This document shows, in pieces, positions 45,429 through 54,347 of a stretch of 60,713 nt of DNA. Location: contig JACYMD010000108.1 of assembly GCA_015272215.1 (NCBI GenBank), positions 1 through 60,713 on the forward strand, written 5' to 3'. The notes under the pieces were generated by a model. The model saw only the letters and a program-made list of their open reading frames with translations. It was not told where the DNA came from and did no database searches. A program made the position numbers and the translations under genes. The stretch comes from Rivularia sp. T60_A2020_040. GTDB taxonomy: Bacteria; Cyanobacteriota; Cyanobacteriia; Cyanobacteriales; Nostocaceae. Within the stretch, counting starts at the first letter, position 1. Each line of letters opens with the position of its first letter.

Positions 45429-46355
45429 TTGATTATGCCAGACGAACTTAAACCGAAATCTCCTCGTAGTCAACGTTTACCCAAGCAACGCTGGCAAATT
45501 TATCCGCAAAATCCACAATTAGCGCAAAAATTGGCAATGGTGACTGATATGTCACCTTTAATTAACCAATTGTTGATCAATCGCGGTTTTGATTCACCCG
45601 AAACTGCACAAATATTTTTACATCCAGAATCATTAAATTTACCCGAACCCTTAGATGAGTTTCCAGATTTAGCCATTAGTGTAGAATTGCTGCAAAGTGC
45701 GATCGCGTCTCAAGAAAAAATTGCTATTTGCGGTGATTACGATGCTGATGGCATGACTAGCACTGCTTTATTATTACGGAGTCTGCGGACTTTTGGTGCT
45801 GATGTGGATTATGCTATCCCCAGTCGGATGCACGAAGGTTATGGTATTAATAAACGAATTATTGAAGAATTTCACGATGAAGGTGTAAGGATAATTTTAA
45901 CGGTAGATAATGGGATTTCTGCATTTGAACCCATTGCGAGAGCCAAGGAATTAGGATTAAAAACAATTATTACAGACCATCACGATATTCCTCAGCAATT
46001 ACCCCCAGCCGACGCGATTTTAAATCCTAAATTGCTACCGACTACTTCTGTGTATCGTGGTGTTGCTGGTGTCGGTGTCGCATATATCTTAGCGATGTCT
46101 TTAGCGCAACAGTTAGGTAGAACTGAAGAGATATCAGATACAATGTTAGAACTGTTTGCGTTAGGAACAATTGCAGATTTAGCTCCTTTAGTAGGAGTTA
46201 ACCGTACTTGGGTAAAACGCGGTTTACGATTGTTACCCAAATCTAAATTAGCAGGTATACAAGCGTTGATTCAAATGGCTGGTGTACAAGCCTTGGGGAG
46301 CAAGGGAGATGGGGAGCAAGGGAGATGGGGAGCAAGGGAGATGGGGAGCAAATAG
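45429..46355 (+). CDS. recJ: RecJ N-terminal (DHH) part, frame broken by repeat insertion
   Basis: The first half of the single-strand 5'-3' exonuclease RecJ, used in recombination and mismatch repair. The DHH-domain motifs CGDYDADGMTSTALLLR (near 97), TVDNGISA and ITDHHDIPQQLPPADAILNP are intact. After GIQALIQMAGVQAL the frame enters 16-bp tandem repeats, reads GSKGDGEQGRWGAREMGSK and stops at 46355. The remainder of RecJ continues in the +2 frame. The fragment alone lacks the DHHA1 domain needed for substrate binding, so it is probably inactive unless the two halves associate or the frame switches. Confidence 0.85.
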   Translation: MIMPDELKPKSPRSQRLPKQRWQIYPQNPQLAQKLAMVTDMSPLINQLLINRGFDSPETAQIFLHPESLNLPEPLDEFPDLAISVELLQSAIASQEKIAICGDYDADGMTSTALLLRSLRTFGADVDYAIPSRMHEGYGINKRIIEEFHDEGVRIILTVDNGISAFEPIARAKELGLKTIITDHHDIPQQLPPADAILNPKLLPTTSVYRGVAGVGVAYILAMSLAQQLGRTEEISDTMLELFALGTIADLAPLVGVNRTWVKRGLRLLPKSKLAGIQALIQMAGVQALGSKGDGEQGRWGAREMGSK

Positions 46356-46394
46356 TTAACAATCCAAAATCCAAAATCCAAAATCCAAAATCCC
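46295..46394. repeat. Tandem repeats inserted in recJ
   Basis: Three copies of GGGGAGCAAGGGAGAT plus nine bases (46295-46351) are followed by four AATCCAA heptamers plus AATCCC (46361-46394). Both types also occur between genes in this genome. No frame of the 16-mer array contains a stop, and each unit carries GGGGAG eight bases before an ATG. Adding one unit or removing two would rejoin the recJ frames. Confidence 0.9.
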
Positions 46395-47560
46395 TTAAGC
46401 CTGATGATATCGGTTTTCGTTTGGGACCACGAATTAATGCTATAGGTAGAATCGGCAATCCACAAATTGTGATAGAATTACTCACCACTGACGATATGGG
46501 AATAGCACTTGAACGTGCAATGCAGTGCGAAGCTACTAACACAAGTCGTCAGGAGATGTGCGAGCAAATTGGAAAGCAAGCTATTGAAATTGTCGAAACT
46601 GAATATGTTGCTTCTTTAAAAGATGACCGAGTATTAGTTATTGTGCAACCAAATTGGCATCATGGAGTTATTGGAATTGTTGCCTCAAGGTTAGTGGAAC
46701 GTTATGGAGTTCCGGTGTTTATTGGCACTAATGAAGATGATAAACATATTCGCGGTTCGGCGCGAGGAATTCCCGAATTTAACGTGTTTGAAGCTTTGCA
46801 ATCTTGCGATGATTTCTTAGGTAAATACGGAGGACATAAAGCAGCAGGAGGCTTTTCTTTACCAGTAGAAAATTTAGAATTAGTGCGTCAGCGTTTGAGT
46901 GAATTTGCAAATCAATGTCTAGAATTGCAGCACCTCAAACCTTTACTTAAAATTGATACCTTAGCCAATCTCGATCAAGTTAATAGAGAACTTTATCAAC
47001 AAATTAACGCTTTAGAACCCTGTGGAATCGATAACCCCAATCCAGTATTTTGCACTCAAGAAGTTAGAGTAATTGAACAGCAAATTGTTGGTAAAGGGCA
47101 TATTAAGTTTACAGTTGCTCAAATTATCGACGGACAACAATATAAAATTAAGGGTATTGCTTGGCGATGGCGCGATTATTTTCCTTTACCACCGCTAGTT
47201 GATATTGCTTATAAACTTAAAGAAAACAACTTTAATGGTAATATTAATATTGAGTTAGAACTATTAGGAATTAGACTGTCAAGCGATTCTCAATTATCTT
47301 TTAGTTATCAAAATAAACCCGTTAGAACTACATTTGAATACAATGGTCGCGAGTATATTTGTGGTATATATAAAAATGGTGATTCAGCAGAATTAAGAAT
47401 TAAAAGTCCTGAAGAAAAAGTTTTAGCAATTAAATCAGGAGAGGATATTGGTTTATTAGGAATAAATCGGGAACAAGCTCAAAAAGTTGATATTTTTGAG
47501 TCTCCTTACTACGATATTATTCAAGCTGCTCTAAAAGCTTTAGAATCAGTTAGTAATTAA
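46325..47560 (+). CDS. recJ: RecJ C-terminal (DHHA1 and OB) part
   Basis: The second half of RecJ, 411 residues from an ATG within the 16-bp repeat. It starts with repeat-encoded residues (MGSKGDGEQIVNNPKSKIQN) and becomes RecJ-like at LKPDDIGFRLGPRINAIGRI. The DHHA1 signature RGIPEFNVFEALQSCDDFLG leads into KYGGHKAAGGFSL, and an OB-type domain begins near ALEPCGIDNPNPVF. The repeat provides a possible ribosome site (GGGGAG), so reinitiation after the upstream fragment is conceivable. Ancestrally this was one gene with 45429-46355. Confidence 0.85.
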   Translation: MGSKGDGEQIVNNPKSKIQNPKSLKPDDIGFRLGPRINAIGRIGNPQIVIELLTTDDMGIALERAMQCEATNTSRQEMCEQIGKQAIEIVETEYVASLKDDRVLVIVQPNWHHGVIGIVASRLVERYGVPVFIGTNEDDKHIRGSARGIPEFNVFEALQSCDDFLGKYGGHKAAGGFSLPVENLELVRQRLSEFANQCLELQHLKPLLKIDTLANLDQVNRELYQQINALEPCGIDNPNPVFCTQEVRVIEQQIVGKGHIKFTVAQIIDGQQYKIKGIAWRWRDYFPLPPLVDIAYKLKENNFNGNINIELELLGIRLSSDSQLSFSYQNKPVRTTFEYNGREYICGIYKNGDSAELRIKSPEEKVLAIKSGEDIGLLGINREQAQKVDIFESPYYDIIQAALKALESVSN

Positions 47561-47579
47561 GAATTAGCGGTAATAATTC

Positions 47580-48281
47580 ATGACTAAGCAAACTATTGAT
47601 TTTGATCAGAATGCGCCGATTGCTGGTAGTGAATACGATAACATGGCACCTTTAGCTTTACCTGGTTATGAAGCGATGCATCAAATGGCTTTGGCTTGTT
47701 TGCAGGCTAATTTACCTCCGGAAGCTAATATATTAGTTGTCGGTGCTGGTACGGGAATGGAATTAATTAAGTTTGCAAAGGGTAATTCTAAATGGCAAAT
47801 TTTAGGTGTTGATCCTTCTGAAAAGATGCTTGCTATTGCTCAAGAGAAGATACAGCAGCATAATTTATCCGAGCAAATAAAGCTGTTTCAAGGATATACG
47901 GACAACTTACCAGAAGATTCAATTTATGATGCTGCAACAAGTATTTTAGTCATGCATTTTATTCCCGATGATGGTGGTAAATTAGCATTTTTACAAAGTA
48001 TTGCTCAGCAAATGAAATCATCTAGTACTTTTATATTAGTTGATGTGTTTGGTGAGAAAGGAACAGATGATTTTCAGCAAATAGTTTCTTTAATAAAGAA
48101 ATTTTGGCAGCAAACAGGAATACCAGAAGCGAAACAAATAGAACTTTTAGAAACAATAGATAAAGGTGTTTATCAAATTTCAGAAACTAGAGTTTTAGAA
48201 TTATTGGAACAAGCTGGTTTTAGTAAAATACTTCGGTTTTATACAGGATTGTGGGTTGGTGGTTGGATGGCTTTGAAGTAG
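47580..48281 (+). CDS. Class I SAM-dependent methyltransferase
   Basis: A 233-residue protein with the Rossmann-type SAM site ILVVGAGTGMELI (near 56), the acidic LGVDPSEKMLAIAQEK (near 80), and motif-II-like YDAATSILVMHFIPD (near 115). The substrate cannot be read from the sequence; relatives methylate small molecules. It begins 19 bases after recJ and may be cotranscribed with it. It is followed by repeat DNA. Confidence 0.88.
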   Translation: MTKQTIDFDQNAPIAGSEYDNMAPLALPGYEAMHQMALACLQANLPPEANILVVGAGTGMELIKFAKGNSKWQILGVDPSEKMLAIAQEKIQQHNLSEQIKLFQGYTDNLPEDSIYDAATSILVMHFIPDDGGKLAFLQSIAQQMKSSSTFILVDVFGEKGTDDFQQIVSLIKKFWQQTGIPEAKQIELLETIDKGVYQISETRVLELLEQAGFSKILRFYTGLWVGGWMALK

Positions 48282-48306
48282 TTATGATACGTTGCTTCAA
48301 TCTATA

Positions 48307-48549
48307 GAAGTCGGGTTTTTATGAAAATTTATCTATGATTACAGATATTGATTCTAAAAACCCGATTTCTTTTTTAGATTACTGAAAAAAACCGCAGAGA
48401 CGCAGAGAACGCAAAGGCAAGAGATAAACAGAAATAAGTAATTTTCGAGCGGGATAGGAGTAATCTATGTAATTCAAAATTTATAGAAGTAGGGTTTTTC
48501 TGAGAATTTATCTATGATTACAAATATTGATTTGAAAAACCCGACTTCT
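48307..48549. repeat. Two AAGTCGGGTTTTT-type elements around a CGCAGAGACGCAG element
   Basis: The inverted repeats at 48307-48371 and 48486-48549 share their interior (ATTTATCTATGATTAC) and are direct duplicates. Between them lies CCGCAGAGACGCAGAGAACG followed by AGCGGGATAGGAGTAATC. The whole methyltransferase-cydB gap consists of repeats. Confidence 0.75.
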
Positions 48550-48561
48550 TTCTTATCGTTT

Positions 48562-49575
48562 TTATCCGTGATAACTATCTCCAGTCACTTTACCCCGAAA
48601 AACGATATACGAATAGAGATTGTAGAACAACATAATCGGGATTAAAGCACCGATAAATATAATCATAATTACCAGTGAACTGGGGTCAGCAGCAGCTTGA
48701 TAAATGGTAATTTTGTTGGGAATAATGTAAGGAAATACAATCAAAGCTAGTCCAATAAATGTTAGTAGGAAAAGCAATATTGTCAGAATAAAAGGCGTTC
48801 TATCTGCTTTTTGATTCAAGCTTTTAAGTAGTTGCCAAATTAGAAAAATACCGATTAAAGGTATTAAAGCAAAGATATAAACTAAGGGTTTGGAAAGTAA
48901 ACGAATTCGAGCAGTTTCGTAAATAAAAGGAGTAACACCTGTAATTAAAATTGCTCCAATTAAAGTTGTGATAGCGGCAAGTTTAGCAGTTTTTCGGTGA
49001 GTTTCTTGTAATTCTCCCTCAGTTTTCCAAACTAAATAAGTAGAACCAATCAAGACATAACCTTGAATTAAGGTTAAAGCGACTAATACTGATGGGATAT
49101 TAAACCAGTCCCAAGTTGTACCGATAAAATGTCCTTTTTCGTCAACTTTGATTCCTGCAAGTACCCCTCCTAACGCAAATCCTTGTCCTAATGCTGCCAG
49201 AAAACTTCCTGTAGCAAAGCAGAGATTCCAAAGGAATTTCCGTTTTGCTTGTTCACGGAATTCAAAAGCAACTCCACGAAAAATAAACCCAAAAATCATG
49301 ATAAAAATTGGGATATAAAGAGCGCTGAGGATGGTAGCATAAGCCAAGGGAAAGGCACCAAATAAACTGCCTCCCATCAAGACTAACCAAGTTTCATTGG
49401 CATCCCAAATATTACTTAAACTAGTCATTAAAATGCCGCGACGTTCCTCAGTTGAGGAAGTTAAAGATAAAATTCCAACTCCCAAATCAAAACCATCGAG
49501 CATTACGTAAAGAAATAAAAACAGCGCTAAAATTCCGAACCATATCTGCGGTAATAGATAATCTAGTGTTTCCAT
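48562..49575 (-). CDS. cydB: Cytochrome bd-type quinol oxidase subunit II
   Basis: A 337-residue membrane protein with about eight or nine helices, starting LDYLLPQIWFGILALFLF, and containing YVMLDGFDLGVGIL and SNIWDANETWLVLMGGSLFG, which are diagnostic of CydB. It pairs with CydA in the terminal oxidase that passes electrons from quinol to oxygen in the plasma or thylakoid membrane. It follows cydA after 132 bases, a gap filled by tandem repeats and a long palindrome. Confidence 0.95.
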   Translation of the reverse strand: METLDYLLPQIWFGILALFLFLYVMLDGFDLGVGILSLTSSTEERRGILMTSLSNIWDANETWLVLMGGSLFGAFPLAYATILSALYIPIFIMIFGFIFRGVAFEFREQAKRKFLWNLCFATGSFLAALGQGFALGGVLAGIKVDEKGHFIGTTWDWFNIPSVLVALTLIQGYVLIGSTYLVWKTEGELQETHRKTAKLAAITTLIGAILITGVTPFIYETARIRLLSKPLVYIFALIPLIGIFLIWQLLKSLNQKADRTPFILTILLFLLTFIGLALIVFPYIIPNKITIYQAAADPSSLVIMIIFIGALIPIMLFYNLYSYIVFRGKVTGDSYHG

Positions 49576-49666
49576 TGGTTGATAGTTGACAGTGGACAGT
49601 TGACAGTTGACAGTTGACAGTTATTAAGCAGCAAAATAAATAATCAACTCTTAACTCTTAACTCCG

Positions 49667-49695
49667 GTAGAGACGTAGCATTGCTACGTCTCTAC
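49667..49695. repeat. Dispersed palindrome with 13-bp stem between cydA and cydB
   Basis: GTAGAGACGTAGC/GCTACGTCTCTAC with loop ATT, the best copy of the GAGACG palindrome family, within the cyd operon. CAGTTGA-type tandem units lie at 49577-49620. Confidence 0.8.
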
Positions 49696-49707
49696 AACTC
49701 CTAACTC

Positions 49708-51150
49708 TTATTGTTGTGCTTCAACAGGACGTTCATCGGGGATGAATCTTGCTGGTATGGTTTCCACTGCGGGTTTTTCTTCTATTCCCGGTACAGGTAA
49801 ATTAAAATTAGGTCCCCGACGGATGATGCGACTACCGAAATACATTGCAGCTACAAATAAAACACTGTAAACGGTTGCAAAGCTCAAAAGAGTTGTTAAT
49901 ACATTACCTGGTGGTATATTTGATACTGCATCAACTGTACGAATTTTATTGTATACAGTCCAAGGTTGTCTGCCGACACAACGTACTATCCAACCGGATT
50001 CTACGGCTATGTAACCCAAGGGTGCGGCGAAAATCCAACCAACCATTAACCAATTTTGCTGAGTAATATTTTCTGCTGATAGCTTTCCGCGTAACCACTG
50101 AATTACACTCAATGACATTAATCCTGCAAAGAAAAAACCGATCGCAATCATGATGCGGAAAGCGTAATAAATTAACCCTACCATATGGGGTCTATCTTCC
50201 GGTTTCCATGTTTTCAAACCCTGTACAGGTTCCGAAAGTTTTTCCTTAAATTCTAAAATATATCCTAAAGCATTAGGAACGGTAATTTCCCAAGCATTTT
50301 TTTCCGCCTTCTCATCGGGTATCGCTAACATACTCCAATCAGCAGCTTGCCCTGCGGGTGTGCTTTCCCATTGCGCTTCCATGGCAGCTAATTTAGAAGG
50401 TTGATAGTGATAAACCTGTTCCCCGCTTAAATGTCCCACATAAATTTGTAGAGGTGCGACAATAATTGCAACCGCGATCGCAATTTTTAACGCAATAGAA
50501 AAGAAAGCGGGATTACGTTTGTTAAGAATGTACCAAGCACTGATTCCCCCAATCACAAACAGCGAAGTTTCCAAAGTCGCAAGGAACATATGAGAAACAC
50601 TCACAGCCATAAAAGGGTTAAACACAGCTTGGAAATAATTGCTGACTACAAACTCACCATTAATAAAACTTCCCCCAGCAGGAGTTTGTAACCAAGAATT
50701 AGCCGATAAAATCCACAAAGTTGACAGATTAGCCCCAAAAGCCACCAAAATAGTCGCCATATAGTGAATTTTCGGGTTTACTCGTTCCCAACCAAACACC
50801 ATAATTCCTAAAAAAGCAGCCTCCAACATAAAAGCCCAAGAAGCTTCAAAACCAATAACGCTGCCAAAAAAGTTACCAATAGCTTCCGAAAGCGGTCCCC
50901 AATTAGTACCAAATTGAAACTCCATGGGAATCCCGCTAGCTACTCCAACACCAAAGTTAAGCACGTAAAGCTTCGACCAAAAGCGAGCGTGAAAATAGTA
51001 ATCAGGATTGCGTGTCTTTAACCACATTCCTTCTATGACAACTAAGTAAATACCCAAGCCTGTAGTTAAAACTGGCCATAACATATGAAAAATCGCCGTC
51101 AAGGCAAACTGCATCCTTGAGAGCGCAACAGTATTAGATAAAATTTCCAT
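49708..51150 (-). CDS. cydA: Cytochrome bd-type (CIO) quinol oxidase subunit I
   Basis: A 480-residue subunit carrying the haems. LSRMQFALTAIFHMLWPVLT has the conserved histidine near residue 22, FGVGVASGIPMEFQFGTNW follows the first loop, and VSVSHMFLATLETSLF has another haem ligand candidate near 186. The quinol (Q) loop is short, as in the cyanide-insensitive oxidase subfamily rather than E. coli CydA. PEDRPHMVGLIYYAFRIMI and WTVYNKIRTVDAVS are also typical. In cyanobacteria such oxidases serve respiration, photoprotection and oxygen removal. It is the first gene of the cydAB pair. Confidence 0.95.
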   Translation of the reverse strand: MEILSNTVALSRMQFALTAIFHMLWPVLTTGLGIYLVVIEGMWLKTRNPDYYFHARFWSKLYVLNFGVGVASGIPMEFQFGTNWGPLSEAIGNFFGSVIGFEASWAFMLEAAFLGIMVFGWERVNPKIHYMATILVAFGANLSTLWILSANSWLQTPAGGSFINGEFVVSNYFQAVFNPFMAVSVSHMFLATLETSLFVIGGISAWYILNKRNPAFFSIALKIAIAVAIIVAPLQIYVGHLSGEQVYHYQPSKLAAMEAQWESTPAGQAADWSMLAIPDEKAEKNAWEITVPNALGYILEFKEKLSEPVQGLKTWKPEDRPHMVGLIYYAFRIMIAIGFFFAGLMSLSVIQWLRGKLSAENITQQNWLMVGWIFAAPLGYIAVESGWIVRCVGRQPWTVYNKIRTVDAVSNIPPGNVLTTLLSFATVYSVLFVAAMYFGSRIIRRGPNFNLPVPGIEEKPAVETIPARFIPDERPVEAQQ

Positions 51151-51391
51151 AAATAATTGACTACCTTAGTTGGTTTCACTGTTTCAGCTTTGCCACTAAC
51201 TAGATAAGCAGTAAATCCCCGGAAGCATCAGATTATTTAGTATTTCTTAATGTATGACAATGTGTAGGGAAGAAAGAGTACAGGGGAAAGAATTAATAAA
51301 TCAGAAATCTTAACCTTGTTAAATTGGGATGAGGTTTAATTTTTTTTACAACGCAGAGTTACGCAAAGGTAAACGCGGAGCAACGCAAAGC

Positions 51392-51763
51392 TTAATTAGA
51401 AATACGATTTACGCGAACTAGTTTACCAGTTAAATCATCAGCTTCTTCTTGCTGCTTGATTGCTGTTTGAATTTCATCTGTAAATGCTTGAGCATAAACC
51501 CAAACATTTACTAAATCAGTCGCATTGAGTTGGGGATAAGCTTCTAAAATTTCAGCGTCACTGGCACCTTGACAACGATAGTTCAATAATAACCATACAG
51601 GAATACGAGTTCCTGCAATACAAGCATCTCCACCCATAACACCGGGAGTTTTTATAATTCCACGAGGGTTTTGATTGATATGTTGAGTTAATATACGAAT
51701 AGCTTCGATTTTTTCAGCAGCTGTTAAAGATAACAACTGTGCTTCTAATTCTTTGACTGTCAT
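51392..51763 (-). CDS. DUF433 domain antitoxin-like protein
   Basis: A 123-residue protein. An N-terminal 30-residue helix region (MTVKELEAQLLSLTAAEKIE) is followed by the DUF433 domain with TPGVMGGDACIAGTRIPVWL, LLNYRCQGASDAEILEAYPQ and LVNVWVYAQ. DUF433 proteins are winged-helix DNA-binding antitoxins usually paired with a PIN-like DUF5615 toxin just downstream. No such toxin follows here, so it looks orphaned. Confidence 0.8.
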   Translation of the reverse strand: MTVKELEAQLLSLTAAEKIEAIRILTQHINQNPRGIIKTPGVMGGDACIAGTRIPVWLLLNYRCQGASDAEILEAYPQLNATDLVNVWVYAQAFTDEIQTAIKQQEEADDLTGKLVRVNRISN

Positions 51764-51848
51764 AATTTTTTAATTAGCTTTAAAGCTTTTTATTTTTTAT
51801 TTTAGCCGATTTGGCTTTAACAATCAGTGAATTATTCAGTTTCTAACC

Positions 51849-52082
51849 CTAAATTGGTTCTCCATCTGTGATTGTGTAAATATCTGGTTCGTCGTGAAGA
51901 AAATCCAATGTATTACCACTTTCGATAAGATTTGTAAGTTCGGTAGTTGAAGGGTAGAGAATATCGTTAAATAATTTTGATTGTAGTAAAGCTTGTTCTG
52001 CTGGAGAAAGTGAGTGAATAAGTTGTACTAAAGATTCTACTAATTGTGTATTGACTGGTTGATTTATATTTAGGTTATTCAT
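51849..52082 (-). CDS. Small hypothetical protein
   Basis: A 77-residue acidic protein. The helix LVESLVQLIHSLSPAEQALL resembles the N-terminal helices of small cyanobacterial antitoxin-like proteins, but I recognise no domain. It lies 85 bases upstream of the DUF433 gene on the same strand, so they may be cotranscribed. Function unknown. Confidence 0.5.
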   Translation of the reverse strand: MNNLNINQPVNTQLVESLVQLIHSLSPAEQALLQSKLFNDILYPSTTELTNLIESGNTLDFLHDEPDIYTITDGEPI

Positions 52083-52337
52083 AACTATTGCGTCAAAGGT
52101 TTTTAATTCATAACTACTAACTTTTAAATAGTAGCGATTAGTTTAAATCCTGTGTAATTTATTTGTATTTATCTCAGTTTATTGACTCGAAATCTCTCTT
52201 CTACCTTGTTTTCGCAGCAAAGAAGCACGTTTAGAGTAGTTATTCAATAAAAATACATTAAAATAGCGGATTGTTCAACCCGCATTACAAAAGTAAAAAA
52301 AAACTGATGCTCTAGCCAAGATATCAAACTTGAAAAA

Positions 52338-53111
52338 CTATCCTCTGACTTCAGATAAATCTCTTTCTATGTCAGCTTTTGGAACTTCAAAAACATTAGA
52401 ATAAACGAATCCAGCTGCAATTGCTCCTAAAATTGGCGCAACCCAGAATAACCATAATTGTGCGATTGCCCAACCACCAACGAACAAAGCTGGCGCTAAA
52501 CTACGAGCAGGATTTACAGATGTATTGGTAACAGGGATACTAATCAAGTGAATTAGTGTTAATCCCAAACCAATCGCCATCGGTGCTAAAGCCGCTGGTG
52601 CGCGCTCATCCGTTGCACCTAAAATAATCATCAAAAACATGAAGGTACAAACAAATTCAGCAGCAAAACAAGCGAGTATAGTATAGTTGCCTGGAGAATG
52701 TTCTCCGAAACCGTTAGCAGCAAAACCGCTAGTAACTAAGTTAAACTTCGGATTTCCACTAGCTATTATCGCTAGCACTCCAGCACCCGCTACACCACCT
52801 AATACTTGAGAGCCAATATACATAAATAGCTCTCTTGATGGAAAACGTTTTGCGACTGCTAAACCGATGGATACAGCTGGATTTAAGTGGCATCCAGAGA
52901 TATGTCCAATAGCATAAGCCATTGTCATAACTGTTAAACCAAATGCCAGTGAAACCCCTACCAATCCAATTCCTAGGGGAAATGCGATATCGTTACCTAT
53001 TTTTGTTGCATTAGCAATGAATCCAGCAGCTAAAACTGCACTACCGCATCCACCGAATACCAACCAAAAAGTACCGATAAACTCAGCCAAACACCGTTTA
53101 GAAAGTGGCAT
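52338..53111 (-). CDS. aqpZ: Aquaporin Z family water channel
   Basis: A 257-residue membrane channel with six helices and both half-helix motifs: [11 protein letters not shown] (near 75) and [14 protein letters not shown] (near 198). The residues around them, with GHISG and an arginine directly after the second NPA, fit a water-selective AqpZ. The loop between the halves is longer than in E. coli AqpZ, which is usual in cyanobacteria. It is a single gene. Confidence 0.93.
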   Translation of the reverse strand: MPLSKRCLAEFIGTFWLVFGGCGSAVLAAGFIANATKIGNDIAFPLGIGLVGVSLAFGLTVMTMAYAIGHISGCHLNPAVSIGLAVAKRFPSRELFMYIGSQVLGGVAGAGVLAIIASGNPKFNLVTSGFAANGFGEHSPGNYTILACFAAEFVCTFMFLMIILGATDERAPAALAPMAIGLGLTLIHLISIPVTNTSVNPARSLAPALFVGGWAIAQLWLFWVAPILGAIAAGFVYSNVFEVPKADIERDLSEVRG

Positions 53112-53200
53112 TTTTCTCTGTAACTATAAATTCTTAGGCAATTCTATCAGGATTCATGTTTTTGATCATATAACTTTATATTTGTTTAAAGTTTTACTGA

Positions 53201-53300
53201 AGCTAAAAAGCGTTTAATTTGTATCTTCAAATTTTATTCAAGTCTTGTAGTGCGCGTTATTAGCCCGCTAGCAAAATATAAATTAAATGCGCGACAGCTT
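53201..53300. repeat. Left arm of an inverted repeat around the HD-domain gene
   Basis: The arm contains AGCTAAAAAGCGTTTAATTT, then TTCAAATTTTATTCAAG, TGTAGTGCGCGTTATTAGCC and AAATGCGCGACAGCTT. All of these recur inverted at 54631-54704 and 54839-54862. Confidence 0.8.
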
Positions 53301-53363
53301 AATATAAATCCTGGAAAAAAGTTATTTCATCGGCTCTCCACTAATAGATTTGATTAATTAATC

Positions 53364-54347
53364 CTAATTATAAATATATTTCTCCAACTCAAAAAACTCA
53401 ATTAATTCTTTCAGACTTGTATTAGCAGCGGTAGGTGTTAAAGCTTCAATTTTTTGAATTGTTTGCTCGTTAAGGTATTTAAAAACCTTCTCTTTGAGTA
53501 CCAAAACAACTTCTTCGGGTAAACCTTCAAGCTCTCGATTCAATCTTGCATAACGCCCTTTTGCAAAACTTAGCTGAAATTTGGTTCTTTCCAACAAGCG
53601 CTGTCTAAGATTTTCATAGTAGGATTCTTTTTTTTCATCATCACAGTCTGTCTCACGAAGAAATTCTTTAATTAACGGTATGATATCAAGATTTTCTTCC
53701 AACAATATTAAGCTTCCTTCTTGAAAATAAGCTGGAATTCCGTCAATACCCAATCCACCAATATCTGCTAATGCAATTATCCGTGCCGGTAAGATTATCT
53801 GTTGCTCTAAATTATATAAATCTGGTTGATAAATTGAATTGTCGCTGTCATCAAAAAGACAAATTGTCGCTGAAATAGTTTGTTTAATTATTTGTAAATC
53901 TGCTTGAGTAAATAAGGGAGGAAGTTCGGGATTTTGAGCAAGAAATTGTTGATTTAAATGTTTGATGTAATTAATTAACTTGTTGATTGTAGCCGTCTCA
54001 CTGACTCCGCTTTCTCGCTGTCTTGCTGTTTGAGGTGTAGTTATAGGCAAAAATTCCTGAACAATATCATGACTGGCAGCACAAATATCAATTAGTTGTT
54101 TTACTCGCTGACTATCCGATAAAATAGGTTGATCGCAAATTTGCTCCCAAAAGGGTTCAATGGCATTAAAAATTATTTCTGCTCTGCGTTTAACTGTCTG
54201 TGCATGGGCATAATTATGAAAGTAAAGCTGCTTTTTTTCGACTTCTTTTTTCACTTCTACAAGAGCAAATTCTTGAATCATCAAAACAGCTTCTTCAAAG
54301 GTTTGCGGTATTTGGCTTGGATTTTCACTATCGTGAATTTTTATCAT
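53364..54347 (-). CDS. HD-domain phosphohydrolase-like protein
   Basis: A 327-residue protein with an HD-type metal site: YFHNYAHAQTV (near 43), CAASHDIVQEF (near 92) and a late aspartate in ALADIGGLG (near 196). GVSETATINKLINYI fits the helix between. HD-domain proteins cleave phosphate esters or cyclic nucleotides; the substrate cannot be read here. The second half is charged and helical. The gene lies between ~80-bp inverted repeats that may have moved it. Confidence 0.65.
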   Translation of the reverse strand: MIKIHDSENPSQIPQTFEEAVLMIQEFALVEVKKEVEKKQLYFHNYAHAQTVKRRAEIIFNAIEPFWEQICDQPILSDSQRVKQLIDICAASHDIVQEFLPITTPQTARQRESGVSETATINKLINYIKHLNQQFLAQNPELPPLFTQADLQIIKQTISATICLFDDSDNSIYQPDLYNLEQQIILPARIIALADIGGLGIDGIPAYFQEGSLILLEENLDIIPLIKEFLRETDCDDEKKESYYENLRQRLLERTKFQLSFAKGRYARLNRELEGLPEEVVLVLKEKVFKYLNEQTIQKIEALTPTAANTSLKELIEFFELEKYIYN

